Part shown: positions 1-8,843 of the stretch, piece after piece | Layout of the letters: every line of letters starts with the position of its first letter | How positions within the stretch are numbered: position 1 is the first letter of the stretch | DNA from: Planctomycetota bacterium | Lineage (GTDB): Bacteria > Planctomycetota > Phycisphaerae > Sedimentisphaerales > Anaerobacaceae | DNA length: 64,000 nucleotides | Direction: 5' to 3' | NCBI GenBank assembly: GCA_019456255.1 | Contig: VRUG01000006.1 | Location: forward strand, 1 to 64,000 | Made by a program: the position numbers and the translations under genes | The notes under the pieces: model-generated | What the model saw: the letters and a program-made list of their open reading frames with translations, nothing else | Databases searched by the model: none | What the model was told of the DNA's origin: nothing

Positions 1-265
1 GGGCTCCCTCCGTTCCAACGGCCCTAACCAGTGGCGATAAGTCCACCTTAAAAGAACCAGTTTTTTGTCTTGACAATGGGTAGGGGTATATTCCCCCTTT
101 TCATACGGCACCTTTCCTGAAATTTATTGTATTAACAATATGCGATTTAATTTCTTATAAATCAAGTATTAATAGCGTTATTTGGGGGTGAAATAGCGAA
201 TATGGCAATATAAATACCTAGTTGGCCGGGCTAGCGGGTCGGATAATAACTCTATTAAAAATATC
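1..265. other. Left-edge non-coding stretch
   Basis: No ORF with convincing codon content or a ribosome binding site is seen here. The stretch is AT-rich apart from the first 60 bases. A small perfect inverted repeat, GGGG-TATATT-CCCC, lies at 83-96. The 3' end of whatever gene lies to the left is not visible. Confidence 0.5.
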
Positions 266-294
266 TTGAAATTTTGGCTATTATCGAGTATAAT
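266..294 (+). promoter_or_regulatory. Sigma70-type promoter for the radical SAM gene
   Basis: A -35 box TTGAAA (266-271) and a perfect -10 box TATAAT (289-294) are separated by 17 bases. Transcription would start near 301, leaving a 5' leader of about 95 bases before the ATG at 398. This is one of the best promoter matches in the window. Confidence 0.6.
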
Positions 295-397
295 GCGACT
301 TCAAACTGGGGATTGTGTGATTAACAGCTTAAAAATGAACAAATAATAAAGCGGTTCTTGCTTTAATAGCAAAAATTTGGAGCATGGAAGTTCAAGA

Positions 398-1534
398 ATG
401 ATCAATCTTTTTTCAGACTCATATTTAAACTATCAGCCCAAAAGAGTTGCTCATTTTAAACCTGATACCCTTGTATTAACAAAAGATAGTTGCCAAACTA
501 CGCAGCATCGTGACTTTGTGCAGGCAATTTGCAATCTGTACCCTCAAGCCCAAGTTATTGAAAAATTTGATATTCCTCACAATCGTTTTGATATTGATAG
601 TTCGGATATTTTGGAATTGCACTATAAAGGTAAAAATACATTGTTGTTAGGGGTGCATAAAAGTGCACTTAGATTCAGTGATGAAGATGGCAACACCTGC
701 CCAAATTACTGGCATTTTTCACCATATGGGTTTTGTCCTTATGATTGTCAATATTGTTATCTGGCAGGTACTCCCGGTGTAAAGTTTTCACCTACAGTAA
801 AAATATTTATGAATATTGATGAAATTCTTGACCAGATTGCTGGGGTTGCTTCTAAATTATCTGAACCCACAGCTTTTTATTTGGGCAAACTCCAGGATGG
901 TTTAGCACTTGATCAGCTTACGGGTTATTCGCGTATAATGATACCTTTTTTCGCTCAACAAAAATACGCCAGGCTAACTCTTTTGACCAAAAGTGCTGAA
1001 GTGGACAATCTTCTCGACCTTGACCATCAAGGCCATACCATTCTTTCCTGGAGTTTAAACCCAGATGAAATTTCCGATGCTTTTGAATCGAATGTCCCAA
1101 CACCTAAAGAAAGAATTGCTGCGATGCGAAAATGCGCAGATGTTGGCTATTCGCTGCGTGCTGTGATTATGCCGATAGTTCCGATTGAAGGCTGGCAGGA
1201 TATATATTCCCGCTTTTTGGAGAGTCTTTTAGAATCAGTTCCGCTTGAGCGTATCACTTTAGGACAGATTTGCAGTTATAGCGGGGCATTGCGACTTACT
1301 GAACGAAAGTTAGGTAAAAATAATCCTATCTCAAAAATGCTGGGAGCAGGCAAATCTAAAGATGGCAGAATTCGTTTTCCTATAAAGGAAAGGATTGAAG
1401 TTTATAGATATCTGGTTGATACAATAAGGAAACTGCGACCTCAGCTACAAGTTAGCTTGTGCTTGGAAGAAATGGAGTTGTTTAAAGCCTTGGATATGGA
1501 AAACACTATTGGCTGTTGTAACTGTGTCTTGTGA
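398..1534 (+). CDS. SPL-like radical SAM protein (spore photoproduct lyase family)
   Basis: This is a 378-residue protein of the spore-photoproduct-lyase (SplB, COG1533) type. The radical SAM cluster motif C-x3-C-x2-C is at residues 113-120 (CPYDCQYC), the spacing used by this family to bind a 4Fe-4S cluster and S-adenosylmethionine. The family includes enzymes that reverse thymine dimers by radical chemistry, but many members have unknown substrates. The C terminus carries a CCNC cysteine cluster, which may bind metal or act in hydrogen transfer (inference). The start was set at ATG 398 because GGAAG sits 7 bases upstream; a TTG at 377 is also in frame. A good promoter precedes it. The next gene, 105 bases downstream, is a DNA methyltransferase, so the target is plausibly DNA. 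AT-rich composition suggests transfer. The fold is sure; the substrate is unknown. Confidence 0.85.
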   Translation: MINLFSDSYLNYQPKRVAHFKPDTLVLTKDSCQTTQHRDFVQAICNLYPQAQVIEKFDIPHNRFDIDSSDILELHYKGKNTLLLGVHKSALRFSDEDGNTCPNYWHFSPYGFCPYDCQYCYLAGTPGVKFSPTVKIFMNIDEILDQIAGVASKLSEPTAFYLGKLQDGLALDQLTGYSRIMIPFFAQQKYARLTLLTKSAEVDNLLDLDHQGHTILSWSLNPDEISDAFESNVPTPKERIAAMRKCADVGYSLRAVIMPIVPIEGWQDIYSRFLESLLESVPLERITLGQICSYSGALRLTERKLGKNNPISKMLGAGKSKDGRIRFPIKERIEVYRYLVDTIRKLRPQLQVSLCLEEMELFKALDMENTIGCCNCVL

Positions 1535-1639
1535 AGCTCAATAATCACTTGTAATAAACACATCTAAATTTTAAGTCATTAAGAACATTGGGGTAATTCA
1601 TACCTTCGATATTTTTACTAATTTTGAAAGAGAAAGATA

Positions 1640-4006
1640 GTGGCTAACCCTTTATTAGAAATTGGAACTATTCTTCCGCCTTTACTTGAGCAGCAGATTT
1701 CCCCACCGTATAGAATTATTATGCGTCACCTCAATTATCTCCAAAAGTGGCGGGAATATTTATTGTGGGTATGGACTGATGATTTAGATGATAACACAAA
1801 TAGGGCTAATATCCAACAGTCAGTTGATGAGCTTATCTCTACAATTCTACTCATAGATTTTGTTGGACGGTCGTATCCTACTGCCATTCCTACAATTGAG
1901 CAAATTCTGAAAATTGTTCGTAGACCAACAGCTTTTAGTCTTTGTGAGGTAGTTTACAATCAGATATCTTGCAAACTGCTTAAAGCAATCTTTAATCCAA
2001 ATCATTGGAACATTTCAATGATGGAGCCGAAAAAAGATATTGAATTCTCATCTTTGGCTGACATCTCAGAATCTATTGAGACCACGTATAGTTCTCGAAT
2101 GCCAATTACTCTTTTGGGTGATTTTTATCAATTATGCTTAGATCGCCCAGTTGCCGACAAAACAATTCACAAAAAAGCTTCAGACCGTCACGGCAAAGGT
2201 GTATATTACACTCCTGCTCCTTTAGTGGATTATCTTGTATTCCATACCCTTAAGAATGTTTTTTGCAAATTAGAACCGAAACAGATTCACCACCTGCGAG
2301 TTCTCGATCCTTCTTGTGGCTGTGGAGTATTTTTGATAGCAACCGCTCGTTTTATACTAAGGTGGCTCAAAGACAAGTACACTAATAACAAAGAATGGCC
2401 ACGTTTTTGTCTTCAGAAAAGTCTTGAACTGTTTGAATCTATGATTTATGGCACAGACATAGATGAGCGGGCAATTCACTGGGCACGTAGGTTGTTATTG
2501 CTGACAGTTTGGGATTTTTATATTAACAACAATATAAGTAAGAATGATATTCGAGATTTAAGGATACCAATCTTCGATAAGAATATTGTTTGCAAAGATT
2601 TTCTTGATGATCGATCTCTGAAAAATGACACTTTTAATGTAATTGTTGGCGGGCCGCCTTTCGTTCGAGTACAGGAGCTTTATAAATCAGACCCCGAAAA
2701 GGTAGACAATTATAAGTGTAACTTTAAGACAGCAAAAAACGGCCAGTTTGATTTATACATGCTTTTTATTGAAAAAGCGATTGAGTTATTAGTAGATCAG
2801 GGCTATTTAAGCATGAGCGTATCTAACACATTTTTACGTTCCGAAAGTGGCCGTACACTTCGTAAATTGATTGCGGAAAAGTGTACTGTCAATGAAATCG
2901 TTGAATTTGAGGACAGCAAGTTATATCCCAATGCTCTGGTTCAGATTGCTGCTATAACACTTCAAAAAACTATTGCAGGAAATACAACGAAACATGTTTT
3001 TGTTAAAGGAAGGGGAGGTTTACGCAGAAAATTAAGCAGAATTGATAAACACGATGACAATACCTTTCTACAGACTCGGAGTTTGCCCGTTGCGGCATGT
3101 GCTTCCGAAAATTGGAATCTGAGGTCTGAAAGCGAAGTGAACTTGTTACATAAAATTGAGTCCATAGGTATTCCTCTTGGTGAATTACCAATCCGTATCT
3201 GTTTTGGGGCAGCTACAGGGGCGGACAAGATATTTATGTTAAGAAATTCTGACTATTTAAATTCGAAAACCATGTTAGCTGAGAGCCGTTTTTTAGATGA
3301 TGTGTTTGTATTTGAATCTACAATCTTAAGGCCCATATTGCGTGGTCGCAATGTTAAAGGCTATACCACTCCGGAATCTGAAACTCTGTGTATCTTTCCT
3401 TATGATGAAACAGGAAAATTACTTACCGAAAATGTATTGCAAACAAATTTTCCTTTTACGTATAAATATCTAAAATCCTGTCAATCTTATCTTGGGTCGA
3501 GGAAACTAAAAGCTGGACAATCATGGTATTCATTTAGAAACGAAAGTATCTCACAGTTTATACAATGCCCAAAGATTGTTGCAAGTGTGGTTAGTTCTGG
3601 CAGAGGCTTTGCCCTGGATCAGCATCAACATCTTTTTTGTAACAATAGTGTTATCCTCATATACCCAGATGAAAATATTATTAACTCCTATTTTTTACTT
3701 GCTGTTCTCAACAGTAATGTATTCTGGACATGGGCGCAGCATCGGATGCCAACTTTAGGTTTAGGATGGCGTTCGTATCGAGTAAGTATATTTCGCAAGT
3801 TCCCTATACCTGTTCCACTAGATGATAAAGATAACCAGTTATTTGAGAGTGTGATTAATCTTGCTGGTAAGCTGTTAAAAACAAAGCCTAATAACCAAGA
3901 TCGTGCGAGTATTCTGTCCGCTATTGATAACAAGGTTTGTGAACTCTACGGAATATCGCAAAGTGAACTCATAATAGGTTCAAATTCATCGGATGCTAAT
4001 GGCTGA
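1640..4006 (+). CDS. Eco57I/TaqI-type N6-adenine DNA methyltransferase with variant motif IV
   Basis: This 788-residue protein has the class I methyltransferase order of Eco57I/TaqI-type enzymes. An N-terminal helical region of about 190 residues is followed by motif I DPSCGCGVF from residue 223 (SAM binding), motif IV at 337-341, and a C-terminal target-recognition region holding TGADKIF near residue 526. Motif IV reads GGPPF, whereas the family has N/D/S before PP; that residue normally holds the adenine amino group. No nuclease motif is recognised, so this looks like an orphan methylase or a modification subunit rather than a type IIG restriction enzyme. The start is GTG 1640 behind the purine-rich GAAAGAGAAAG. 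It follows the SPL-like gene on the same strand, and a terminator-like hairpin lies about 200 bases downstream. Whether it methylates DNA is uncertain. Confidence 0.85.
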   Translation: MANPLLEIGTILPPLLEQQISPPYRIIMRHLNYLQKWREYLLWVWTDDLDDNTNRANIQQSVDELISTILLIDFVGRSYPTAIPTIEQILKIVRRPTAFSLCEVVYNQISCKLLKAIFNPNHWNISMMEPKKDIEFSSLADISESIETTYSSRMPITLLGDFYQLCLDRPVADKTIHKKASDRHGKGVYYTPAPLVDYLVFHTLKNVFCKLEPKQIHHLRVLDPSCGCGVFLIATARFILRWLKDKYTNNKEWPRFCLQKSLELFESMIYGTDIDERAIHWARRLLLLTVWDFYINNNISKNDIRDLRIPIFDKNIVCKDFLDDRSLKNDTFNVIVGGPPFVRVQELYKSDPEKVDNYKCNFKTAKNGQFDLYMLFIEKAIELLVDQGYLSMSVSNTFLRSESGRTLRKLIAEKCTVNEIVEFEDSKLYPNALVQIAAITLQKTIAGNTTKHVFVKGRGGLRRKLSRIDKHDDNTFLQTRSLPVAACASENWNLRSESEVNLLHKIESIGIPLGELPIRICFGAATGADKIFMLRNSDYLNSKTMLAESRFLDDVFVFESTILRPILRGRNVKGYTTPESETLCIFPYDETGKLLTENVLQTNFPFTYKYLKSCQSYLGSRKLKAGQSWYSFRNESISQFIQCPKIVASVVSSGRGFALDQHQHLFCNNSVILIYPDENIINSYFLLAVLNSNVFWTWAQHRMPTLGLGWRSYRVSIFRKFPIPVPLDDKDNQLFESVINLAGKLLKTKPNNQDRASILSAIDNKVCELYGISQSELIIGSNSSDANG

Positions 4007-4533
4007 TTTTCAATGCTTTAGCCTTATAAGTTGTGCTTGATGTTCTATAAGATTTCGCAATGTCCACCTCAGCGGGGCGGACAGGGGGTAAAGCTGTGAT
4101 GTGTAAAGGCTTAGGTTTAAAGAGGGGGGTCGATGTCCGGACAGAACGGACACACATATCGAGGTTAGTTGCTATCTTTAGGTAAGGATATGATGTCCCC
4201 GCTATTAAGCCATGGAGATAAAATCTTCAGGGCTTTTTTTATGCGCAAAGATACAGTCGTTAATTGGTGGCAATTCTGCCGAAAAACTTGGATTTATAAG
4301 GATGAGAGCGGTCTGTGCAGAAGCAGGTATAGGAAGAAAGATGGGGTATCAAAAACCATGTATTCCTGCAAATTTGCGACAAAACTGCCCCAGAAAGTGA
4401 AAGCCTTGATAGTTCAGGTAGATTGTTGTAAAATTACCGGTGTCGTACGGCGAAAATTATGCTTTTTAACCGTGTAAATGGGAAATCGAAGATCTGCGTA
4501 GCAAAATGTCAGATTATATGTGAGGAGACCAAA
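4007..4533. other. Intergenic debris region, first part
   Basis: No convincing gene is seen. Short open frames here lack ribosome binding sites and recognisable motifs. The stretch holds a perfect 10-base palindrome, TGTCCGGACA, near 4134-4143 with GGACA half sites on both sides, and the terminator-like repeat listed separately at 4186-4246. Confidence 0.5.
4186..4246 (+). terminator. Terminator-like hairpin, copy 1 of a dispersed 61-bp repeat
   Basis: Arms AAGCC..GGAGAT (4207-4219) and ATCTTC..GGCTT (4223-4235) form a hairpin around AAA, followed by a T run to 4240. The last 33 bases (4214-4246) are identical to 14764-14796, and similarity extends about 28 bases upstream. It lies downstream of the methyltransferase and would end its transcript. 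Confidence 0.6.
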
Positions 4534-4683
4534 GTGCTAAAAAAGGTTTTGAAACACATACCAATATTTCTTTTGGGGATAGTTTTTGCAATATTATGTT
4601 TTTTGGAGTTGAATATTGCGATGGAGCTGGCGTCAAAACCCCAGTTTTGCGGCAGTCAATGCCATGAGATGGGCAATGCTTAA
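4534..4683 (+). pseudogene. Truncated NapC/NirT-type cytochrome c, N-terminal stub
   Basis: A GTG start at 4534 with GAGGAG upstream opens a 49-codon frame. It gives a positively charged N terminus, one hydrophobic helix, and then FCGSQCHEM, a CX3CH haem site directly after the membrane anchor. That order (anchor, then first haem) is typical of NapC/NirT/NrfH quinol dehydrogenases, some of which use CX3CH at the first haem. The family normally continues for 100 or more residues with further haem motifs, but here the frame stops three residues later. The following bases encode the tail of an unrelated protein, so this is read as a deletion remnant. The family call rests on a short stretch. Confidence 0.55.
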
Positions 4684-4776
4684 TCAAAGAGATATTCAGT
4701 TGATAAGATTGGCGCTGACGGCTATTCCTCCGATGCCGCTTCAGCTGTTGATGTTGCTGAAAAACTTGTTGCATAG
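4684..4776 (+). pseudogene. Remnant of a corrinoid (B12-binding) protein C terminus
   Basis: Directly after the cytochrome stub, the same frame reads through KIGADGYSSDAASAVDVAEK and ends at TAG 4774. The IGADGYxxDAAxAV pattern is typical of the C terminus of methyltransferase corrinoid proteins of the MtaC/MtbC/MttC type, in the cobalamin-binding Rossmann domain. Only about 30 residues remain and no start is present. A one-base shift near 4690 would extend the likeness slightly upstream. The family call is from pattern memory and is moderate. Confidence 0.45.
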
Positions 4777-4920
4777 AAGGAACCGCTATGTCGGTTATCT
4801 GGAAGATAAGCTACGGTAAAGGAAAAGTCTTTTACTGTTCGCTCGGCCACATCGCGAAAGAATTAGAAATACCGCAACTGCGGGAAATAATAAAAAGAGG
4901 AATGCTTTGGACAAGTAAAT
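4761..4920 (+). pseudogene. Remnant of a ThuA-like protein C terminus
   Basis: In a frame different from the corrinoid remnant, the sequence reads VIWKISYGKGKVFYCSLGH, then a helix and RGMLWTSK before TAA 4918. This matches the C-terminal part of ThuA-like (trehalose utilisation type) glutamine-amidotransferase-fold proteins, where W..YGKGRVFY.SLGH precedes a final helix and a G..W motif. A stop at 4758 closes the frame upstream. The ATG at 4788 is internal to the conserved part, so this is a gene end, not a small gene. Confidence 0.55.
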
Positions 4921-4982
4921 AAATCGAACTGACCAATTTTGACAAACAGGTGAGTTTGATGAATGCAGAATGTAGTCATGGG

Positions 4983-5044
4983 GACTCCTTACGGAGAAAC
5001 CAGAATTTAGAATGATTGTCCTTGAGACTCCTTACGGAGAAACC
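4983..5044. repeat. Two direct copies of a 19-bp sequence
   Basis: GACTCCTTACGGAGAAACC occurs at 4983-5001 and 5026-5044 (period 43). Each copy contains a small CTCC-TTAC-GGAG hairpin. The copies lie in the gene-debris region upstream of the sugar operon. Two copies with a 24-base gap are not enough for a CRISPR array. Confidence 0.7.
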
Positions 5045-5073
5045 GACTTCGTTGGAGGCTATTCTATGCTGGA

Positions 5074-5091
5074 TTCCCGCTTTCGCGGGAA
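5074..5091. repeat. REP-like hairpin TTCCCGC-TTTC-GCGGGAA
   Basis: A perfect 7-base inverted repeat with a 4-base loop sits in the context GGATTCCCGCTTTCGCGGGA followed by ATGACA. Sequences of this form are common dispersed intergenic repeats in many bacterial genomes. There is no T run, so it is not a classical terminator. Confidence 0.65.
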
Positions 5092-5203
5092 TGACATTGA
5101 GGAGCGGGAATGGCAAAGTTGGACAATAAGTTATACCAAGATTAAACGGTACCTATGGCATAAATTTGTCAGTCAATTTGAATAAATAAATCAGGAGGTC
5201 AGT

Positions 5204-6376
5204 ATGGCAGTCAACAGAAAACTTAGAATGGGAATGGTGGGCGGAGGCCCTGGCGCTTTTATCGGTGATGTACATCGAAAGGCAGTTGGTCTTGACGGGC
5301 AGATCAAACTTGTCGCAGGCGCCTTCGATATCGACCCGAAAAAATCAAAGAAGATGGGCAGGGAGCTCTTTTTGAATCCGAAAAGAGTTTACGGCACATA
5401 CAAGGAAATGATCAAGGGCGAGTTGGCACTGCCGGAAGATGAGCGGATTGATTTTGTCACTGTCACTACGCCTAACAACTGGCACTTTCCTATTGCACGC
5501 GATTTTTTGGAGGCGGGCTTTCATATAATGTGCGAAAAGCCCATGACATTTGATGTCAAAGAGGCCAAGGCACTGCAAAAACTCGTGAAGAAATCCCGCA
5601 AGGTTTTCGGCCTGATGCACAACTACACCGGCTATCCAATGGTAAAACTTGCGCGTGACATGGTGAAGGCCGGTGACATCGGGAAAATCAGAAAGATAGT
5701 CGTAAGGTATCCGCAGGGTTGGCTTGCAACTGCTCTGGAGAGAACCGGACAGCAGCAGGCATCATGGCGTACCGACCCGAAGCAAAGCGGTGCCGCAGGG
5801 TGTATCGGTGACATCGGCACACACGCTGAAAACCTCGCTGAATATATTTCGGGCCTGAAAATTACACACATCTGCGCCGATACAACTATATTCGTTAAGG
5901 GCAGAAAGCTCGACGACGATGGGAACTGTCTGTTGAAATTCAATAACGGGGCGAAAGGAATACTGCACACAAGCCAGATTTCGGTAGGCGAGGAAAATAA
6001 TCTCGGCATCTGGATTTATGGTGAGAAGAAAAGTCTCGAATGGTATCAGGAACATCCGAACTATTTATATGTCAAAGAAGCTGACGGGCCCGTGCAGAAA
6101 TGGAGCCGCGGAAATAATTATGTCGCTGCCAAGAGCAAGGCTGCCGCCCGCGCCACGCGCCTGCCTTCGGGACATCCCGAGGCATTCTTCGAGGCCTTCG
6201 CTAATAACTACTACAACTTTACCGAAACTATCCGCGCAAAACTGAACCGCAAGAAGCCTGACAAGCTCGCATTGGATTTTCCAAACGTTGACGATGGGCT
6301 AAGGGGTATGCTCTTTATCGAAACCGTTGTCGCAAGTGCAAAGAGCAATCAAAAATGGACAAAAATGAAATCTTAA
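5204..6376 (+). CDS. Gfo/Idh/MocA family NAD(P)-dependent sugar oxidoreductase
   Basis: A 390-residue cytoplasmic oxidoreductase. The N-terminal Rossmann fold shows GGGPGAFIG at residues 13-21 for dinucleotide binding, and CEKPM carries the conserved lysine of the family. The C-terminal domain has GDIGTHAENLAEY, with the histidine usually found at the active site. It probably interconverts a sugar or cyclitol with its keto form; the exact substrate is unknown. AGGAGG lies just ahead of the ATG, a strong ribosome site. It is the first gene of a same-strand cluster with an isomerase/epimerase 23 bases downstream and xylA and xylB beyond, a common arrangement for pentose or modified-sugar use. 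Confidence 0.88.
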   Translation: MAVNRKLRMGMVGGGPGAFIGDVHRKAVGLDGQIKLVAGAFDIDPKKSKKMGRELFLNPKRVYGTYKEMIKGELALPEDERIDFVTVTTPNNWHFPIARDFLEAGFHIMCEKPMTFDVKEAKALQKLVKKSRKVFGLMHNYTGYPMVKLARDMVKAGDIGKIRKIVVRYPQGWLATALERTGQQQASWRTDPKQSGAAGCIGDIGTHAENLAEYISGLKITHICADTTIFVKGRKLDDDGNCLLKFNNGAKGILHTSQISVGEENNLGIWIYGEKKSLEWYQEHPNYLYVKEADGPVQKWSRGNNYVAAKSKAAARATRLPSGHPEAFFEAFANNYYNFTETIRAKLNRKKPDKLALDFPNVDDGLRGMLFIETVVASAKSNQKWTKMKS

Positions 6377-6399
6377 ACCAAATATAAGGAGATGGAAAG

Positions 6400-7398
6400 A
6401 TGGCAAGACCAGTGACACTTTTTACGGGACAATGGGCTGACCTTCCTTTGGAAGTTTTAGCGGAAAAAGCCGCCGCCTGGGGATATGATGGACTCGAACT
6501 TGCGTGCTGGGGCGACCACATGGACGTCGAAAAAGCAGCAACCGATAAAAAATACTGCAAGCAACAACTCGACATTCTGGAAAAGAACGGTCTGAGCCTT
6601 TTTGCGATCAGTAATCATCTTGCCGGCCAGCTCGTTTGTGATTTGAATGACGACCGCTCGGACGGGTTCGCACCTCCTGACTGCGCCGGTGACCCGGAGA
6701 AAAAACGAGCGTGGGCGGTGGAGACAATGAAAAACACCGCGCGGGCTGCAAGAAATCTCGGGATTGAAATTGTTAATGGTTTTACCGGTTCATCGATTTG
6801 GCATTATCTTTACAGCTTTCCGCCTGTCACCGATGAAATGGTAGATGAAGGTTTCGCGTATTTTGCAAAGATGTGGAATCCGATTATCGATGTGTTCGAC
6901 GAGCAAAGTGTTAAGTTTGCGCTTGAAGTTCATCCAACTGAAATCGCGTTTGATATTGTAACAGCAAGGCGCGCACTTGAAGCTATTGATAATCGTGAAT
7001 CTTTCGGGTTTAACTTCGACCCGAGTCATCTGTACTGGCAGATGGTCGACCCGGTATGTTTTTTAAAGGAATTCGGGACGCGGATTTTTCACGTTCACAT
7101 GAAGGACGCGGCTTTGCAGCTTGACGGTACGACAGGGATACTCGGTTCACATATAAATTTCGGCGGAGCCGATAGAGGCTGGGACTTTAGGTCACTTGGT
7201 CACGGCGGAGTGGACTTCGAGGAAATTATCCGCGAGTTGAACCGGATAAATTACACCGGCCCGCTTAGCGTCGAATGGGAAGATGCAGGTATGGATAGAG
7301 AACACGGCGCCGACGAGGCATGTGAGTTTGTAAAAACGGTCGACTTTACGCCGTCGCAGATAGCCTTTGACGCTGCATTTGATAAAGACAACCGTTAA
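6400..7398 (+). CDS. Sugar phosphate isomerase/epimerase (TIM barrel, AP-endonuclease-2 family)
   Basis: A 332-residue TIM-barrel protein of the xylose-isomerase-like/AP endonuclease 2 family. Likely divalent-metal ligands are the glutamate of ALEVHPTE, the aspartate and histidine of NFDPSHL, the histidines of FHVHMKD and the late glutamate of SVEWED, in the usual order. These enzymes isomerise or epimerise keto-sugars. The start ATG follows GGAGATGGAAAG. It is 23 bases after the Gfo/Idh/MocA gene, so the two are probably co-translated and act on successive intermediates. The substrate cannot be told from sequence. Confidence 0.87.
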   Translation: MARPVTLFTGQWADLPLEVLAEKAAAWGYDGLELACWGDHMDVEKAATDKKYCKQQLDILEKNGLSLFAISNHLAGQLVCDLNDDRSDGFAPPDCAGDPEKKRAWAVETMKNTARAARNLGIEIVNGFTGSSIWHYLYSFPPVTDEMVDEGFAYFAKMWNPIIDVFDEQSVKFALEVHPTEIAFDIVTARRALEAIDNRESFGFNFDPSHLYWQMVDPVCFLKEFGTRIFHVHMKDAALQLDGTTGILGSHINFGGADRGWDFRSLGHGGVDFEEIIRELNRINYTGPLSVEWEDAGMDREHGADEACEFVKTVDFTPSQIAFDAAFDKDNR

Positions 7399-7493
7399 CT
7401 AATAAGGTGAGTAAAATTACGACAAGATTCAAACGTCCTGAGGACATTAAAGAAGGAAATTCCAGATAGAACTAATCTTAAAGGGACAGAGCA

Positions 7494-8810
7494 ATGACAG
7501 AATATTTCCCAGATGTAAAGAAAATTGCCTTTGAAGGGGCGGACAGCAAGAATCCGCTGGCCTTTAAGCACTATAATGCTGACGAAGTTGTAATGGGCAA
7601 AACGATGAAAGATCACCTGCGTTTTGCTGTATGCTACTGGCACACATTCAAGGGCCTTGGCAGCGATCCTTTCGGCGGACCTACCATCCTTCGTGAATAT
7701 AACAATGCCGGCGATGAGATGGCAGTGGCTGAAGCTACAATGGATGCGGCGTTTGAGTTCTTTACCAAGCTTGGCGTTGGCTACTGGTGTTTCCACGACC
7801 GTGACATCGCTCCGGAAGCTGACAACCTTGCAGAGACAAATAAGCGTCTTGACAAGATCGTGGCAAAAGCAAAGCAACTCCAGGCTGATACCGGCATGAA
7901 GCTTTTGTGGGGCACAACGAATGCGTTCTCCCACCGCAGGTTTATGGCAGGGGCTGGCACTAACCCATCAGCTGCTGTTTTTGCATACGCAGCTAGCCAG
8001 ATCAAAAAGGCAATCGAAGTTACTCACGAGCTTGGCGGTGAAGGTTATGTATTCTGGGGCGGCCGTGAAGGTTATGACACTCTTCTTAATACTGATATGA
8101 AACGCGAACTCGATCATCTTGCAAAGCTTTTGCAGATGGCTGTTGATCATAAGAAGAAGATTGGTTTTACAGGTCAGTTCCTGATCGAGCCAAAACCAAA
8201 AGAGCCAACAACTCACCAGTATGACTTTGATGCAAACACTTGTCTCGCATTTTTGCGTGCGAACGGTCTGGACAAGGACTTTAAGATGAACATCGAAGCT
8301 AACCACGCAACACTTGCGATGCATACATTCCAGCACGAACTGCAGGTTTCTGTTGACAATGGCGTTCTGGGCAGCGTTGACGCTAACCGCGGCGATATGC
8401 TTCTCGGCTGGGATACTGACCAGTTCCCGACAAACATCTATGACACTACTCTTGCTATGTACACCATCTTAAACGCAGGCGGTCTGACAACTGGCGGCGG
8501 CCTTAACTTCGACGCGAAGCTGCGCAGGCAATCCATCGAGCCGAATGATCTTTTTCATGGCCATATTGGCGGGATGGACGCATTTGCCCGGGGATTAAAG
8601 ATTGCTGCCAAGATGATTGAAGACGGCAGATTCGCAGCAGCTGTCAAAGAACGCTATGCAACATGGGATAGCGGCATCGGTGCTGACATCGAAGCCGGCA
8701 GGGTCGGTTTTGAAGAGTTGGAAAAATATACGCTCAAAAACGGCGAACCAGAAATCAAGAGCGGCAGGCAGGAAATGCTGGAGAACATCTTAAACGAGTA
8801 TATTCGCTAA
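7494..8810 (+). CDS. xylA: Xylose isomerase
   Basis: A 438-residue class II-size xylose isomerase converting D-xylose to D-xylulose. The active-site histidine is H101 in YWCFHDRD, the same number as in the E. coli enzyme. The metal-binding segments [32 protein letters not shown] and the C-terminal [14 protein letters not shown] are all present. The protein is full length. GGGA lies about 8 bases before the ATG. xylB starts 33 bases after its stop, giving the classical xylAB order. A small palindrome, GTCCTGAGGAC, lies in the leader at 7435-7445, but no full operator is recognised. Confidence 0.97.
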   Translation: MTEYFPDVKKIAFEGADSKNPLAFKHYNADEVVMGKTMKDHLRFAVCYWHTFKGLGSDPFGGPTILREYNNAGDEMAVAEATMDAAFEFFTKLGVGYWCFHDRDIAPEADNLAETNKRLDKIVAKAKQLQADTGMKLLWGTTNAFSHRRFMAGAGTNPSAAVFAYAASQIKKAIEVTHELGGEGYVFWGGREGYDTLLNTDMKRELDHLAKLLQMAVDHKKKIGFTGQFLIEPKPKEPTTHQYDFDANTCLAFLRANGLDKDFKMNIEANHATLAMHTFQHELQVSVDNGVLGSVDANRGDMLLGWDTDQFPTNIYDTTLAMYTILNAGGLTTGGGLNFDAKLRRQSIEPNDLFHGHIGGMDAFARGLKIAAKMIEDGRFAAAVKERYATWDSGIGADIEAGRVGFEELEKYTLKNGEPEIKSGRQEMLENILNEYIR

Positions 8811-8843
8811 AATGTTTATGTATGAACTGTATAGGGATTTGTC

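Noticed and set aside
28-45. A 16-base stretch, CCAGTGGCGATAAGTC, that matches part of the well-known pMB1/ColE1 origin region.
   Set aside because: The match stops after 16 bases and nothing around it resembles RNAI/RNAII; chance or an unrelated element is more likely.
398-4006. BREX or DISARM defence operon.
   Set aside because: Only a methylase and a radical SAM gene are visible; no PglZ, BrxC, DrmA/B or helicase gene follows, and the left side is outside the window.
4169-4477. 102-codon frame in the debris region.
   Set aside because: It runs through the terminator hairpin, has no ribosome site and an amino-acid content rich in W, C and R as expected of non-coding DNA.
4983-5044. Possible CRISPR array.
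   Set aside because: Only two 19-bp repeats, no third unit and no cas genes in the window.
5632-6009. 125-codon minus-strand frame inside the first Gfo/Idh/MocA gene.
   Set aside because: It lies wholly within a well-supported gene on the other strand.
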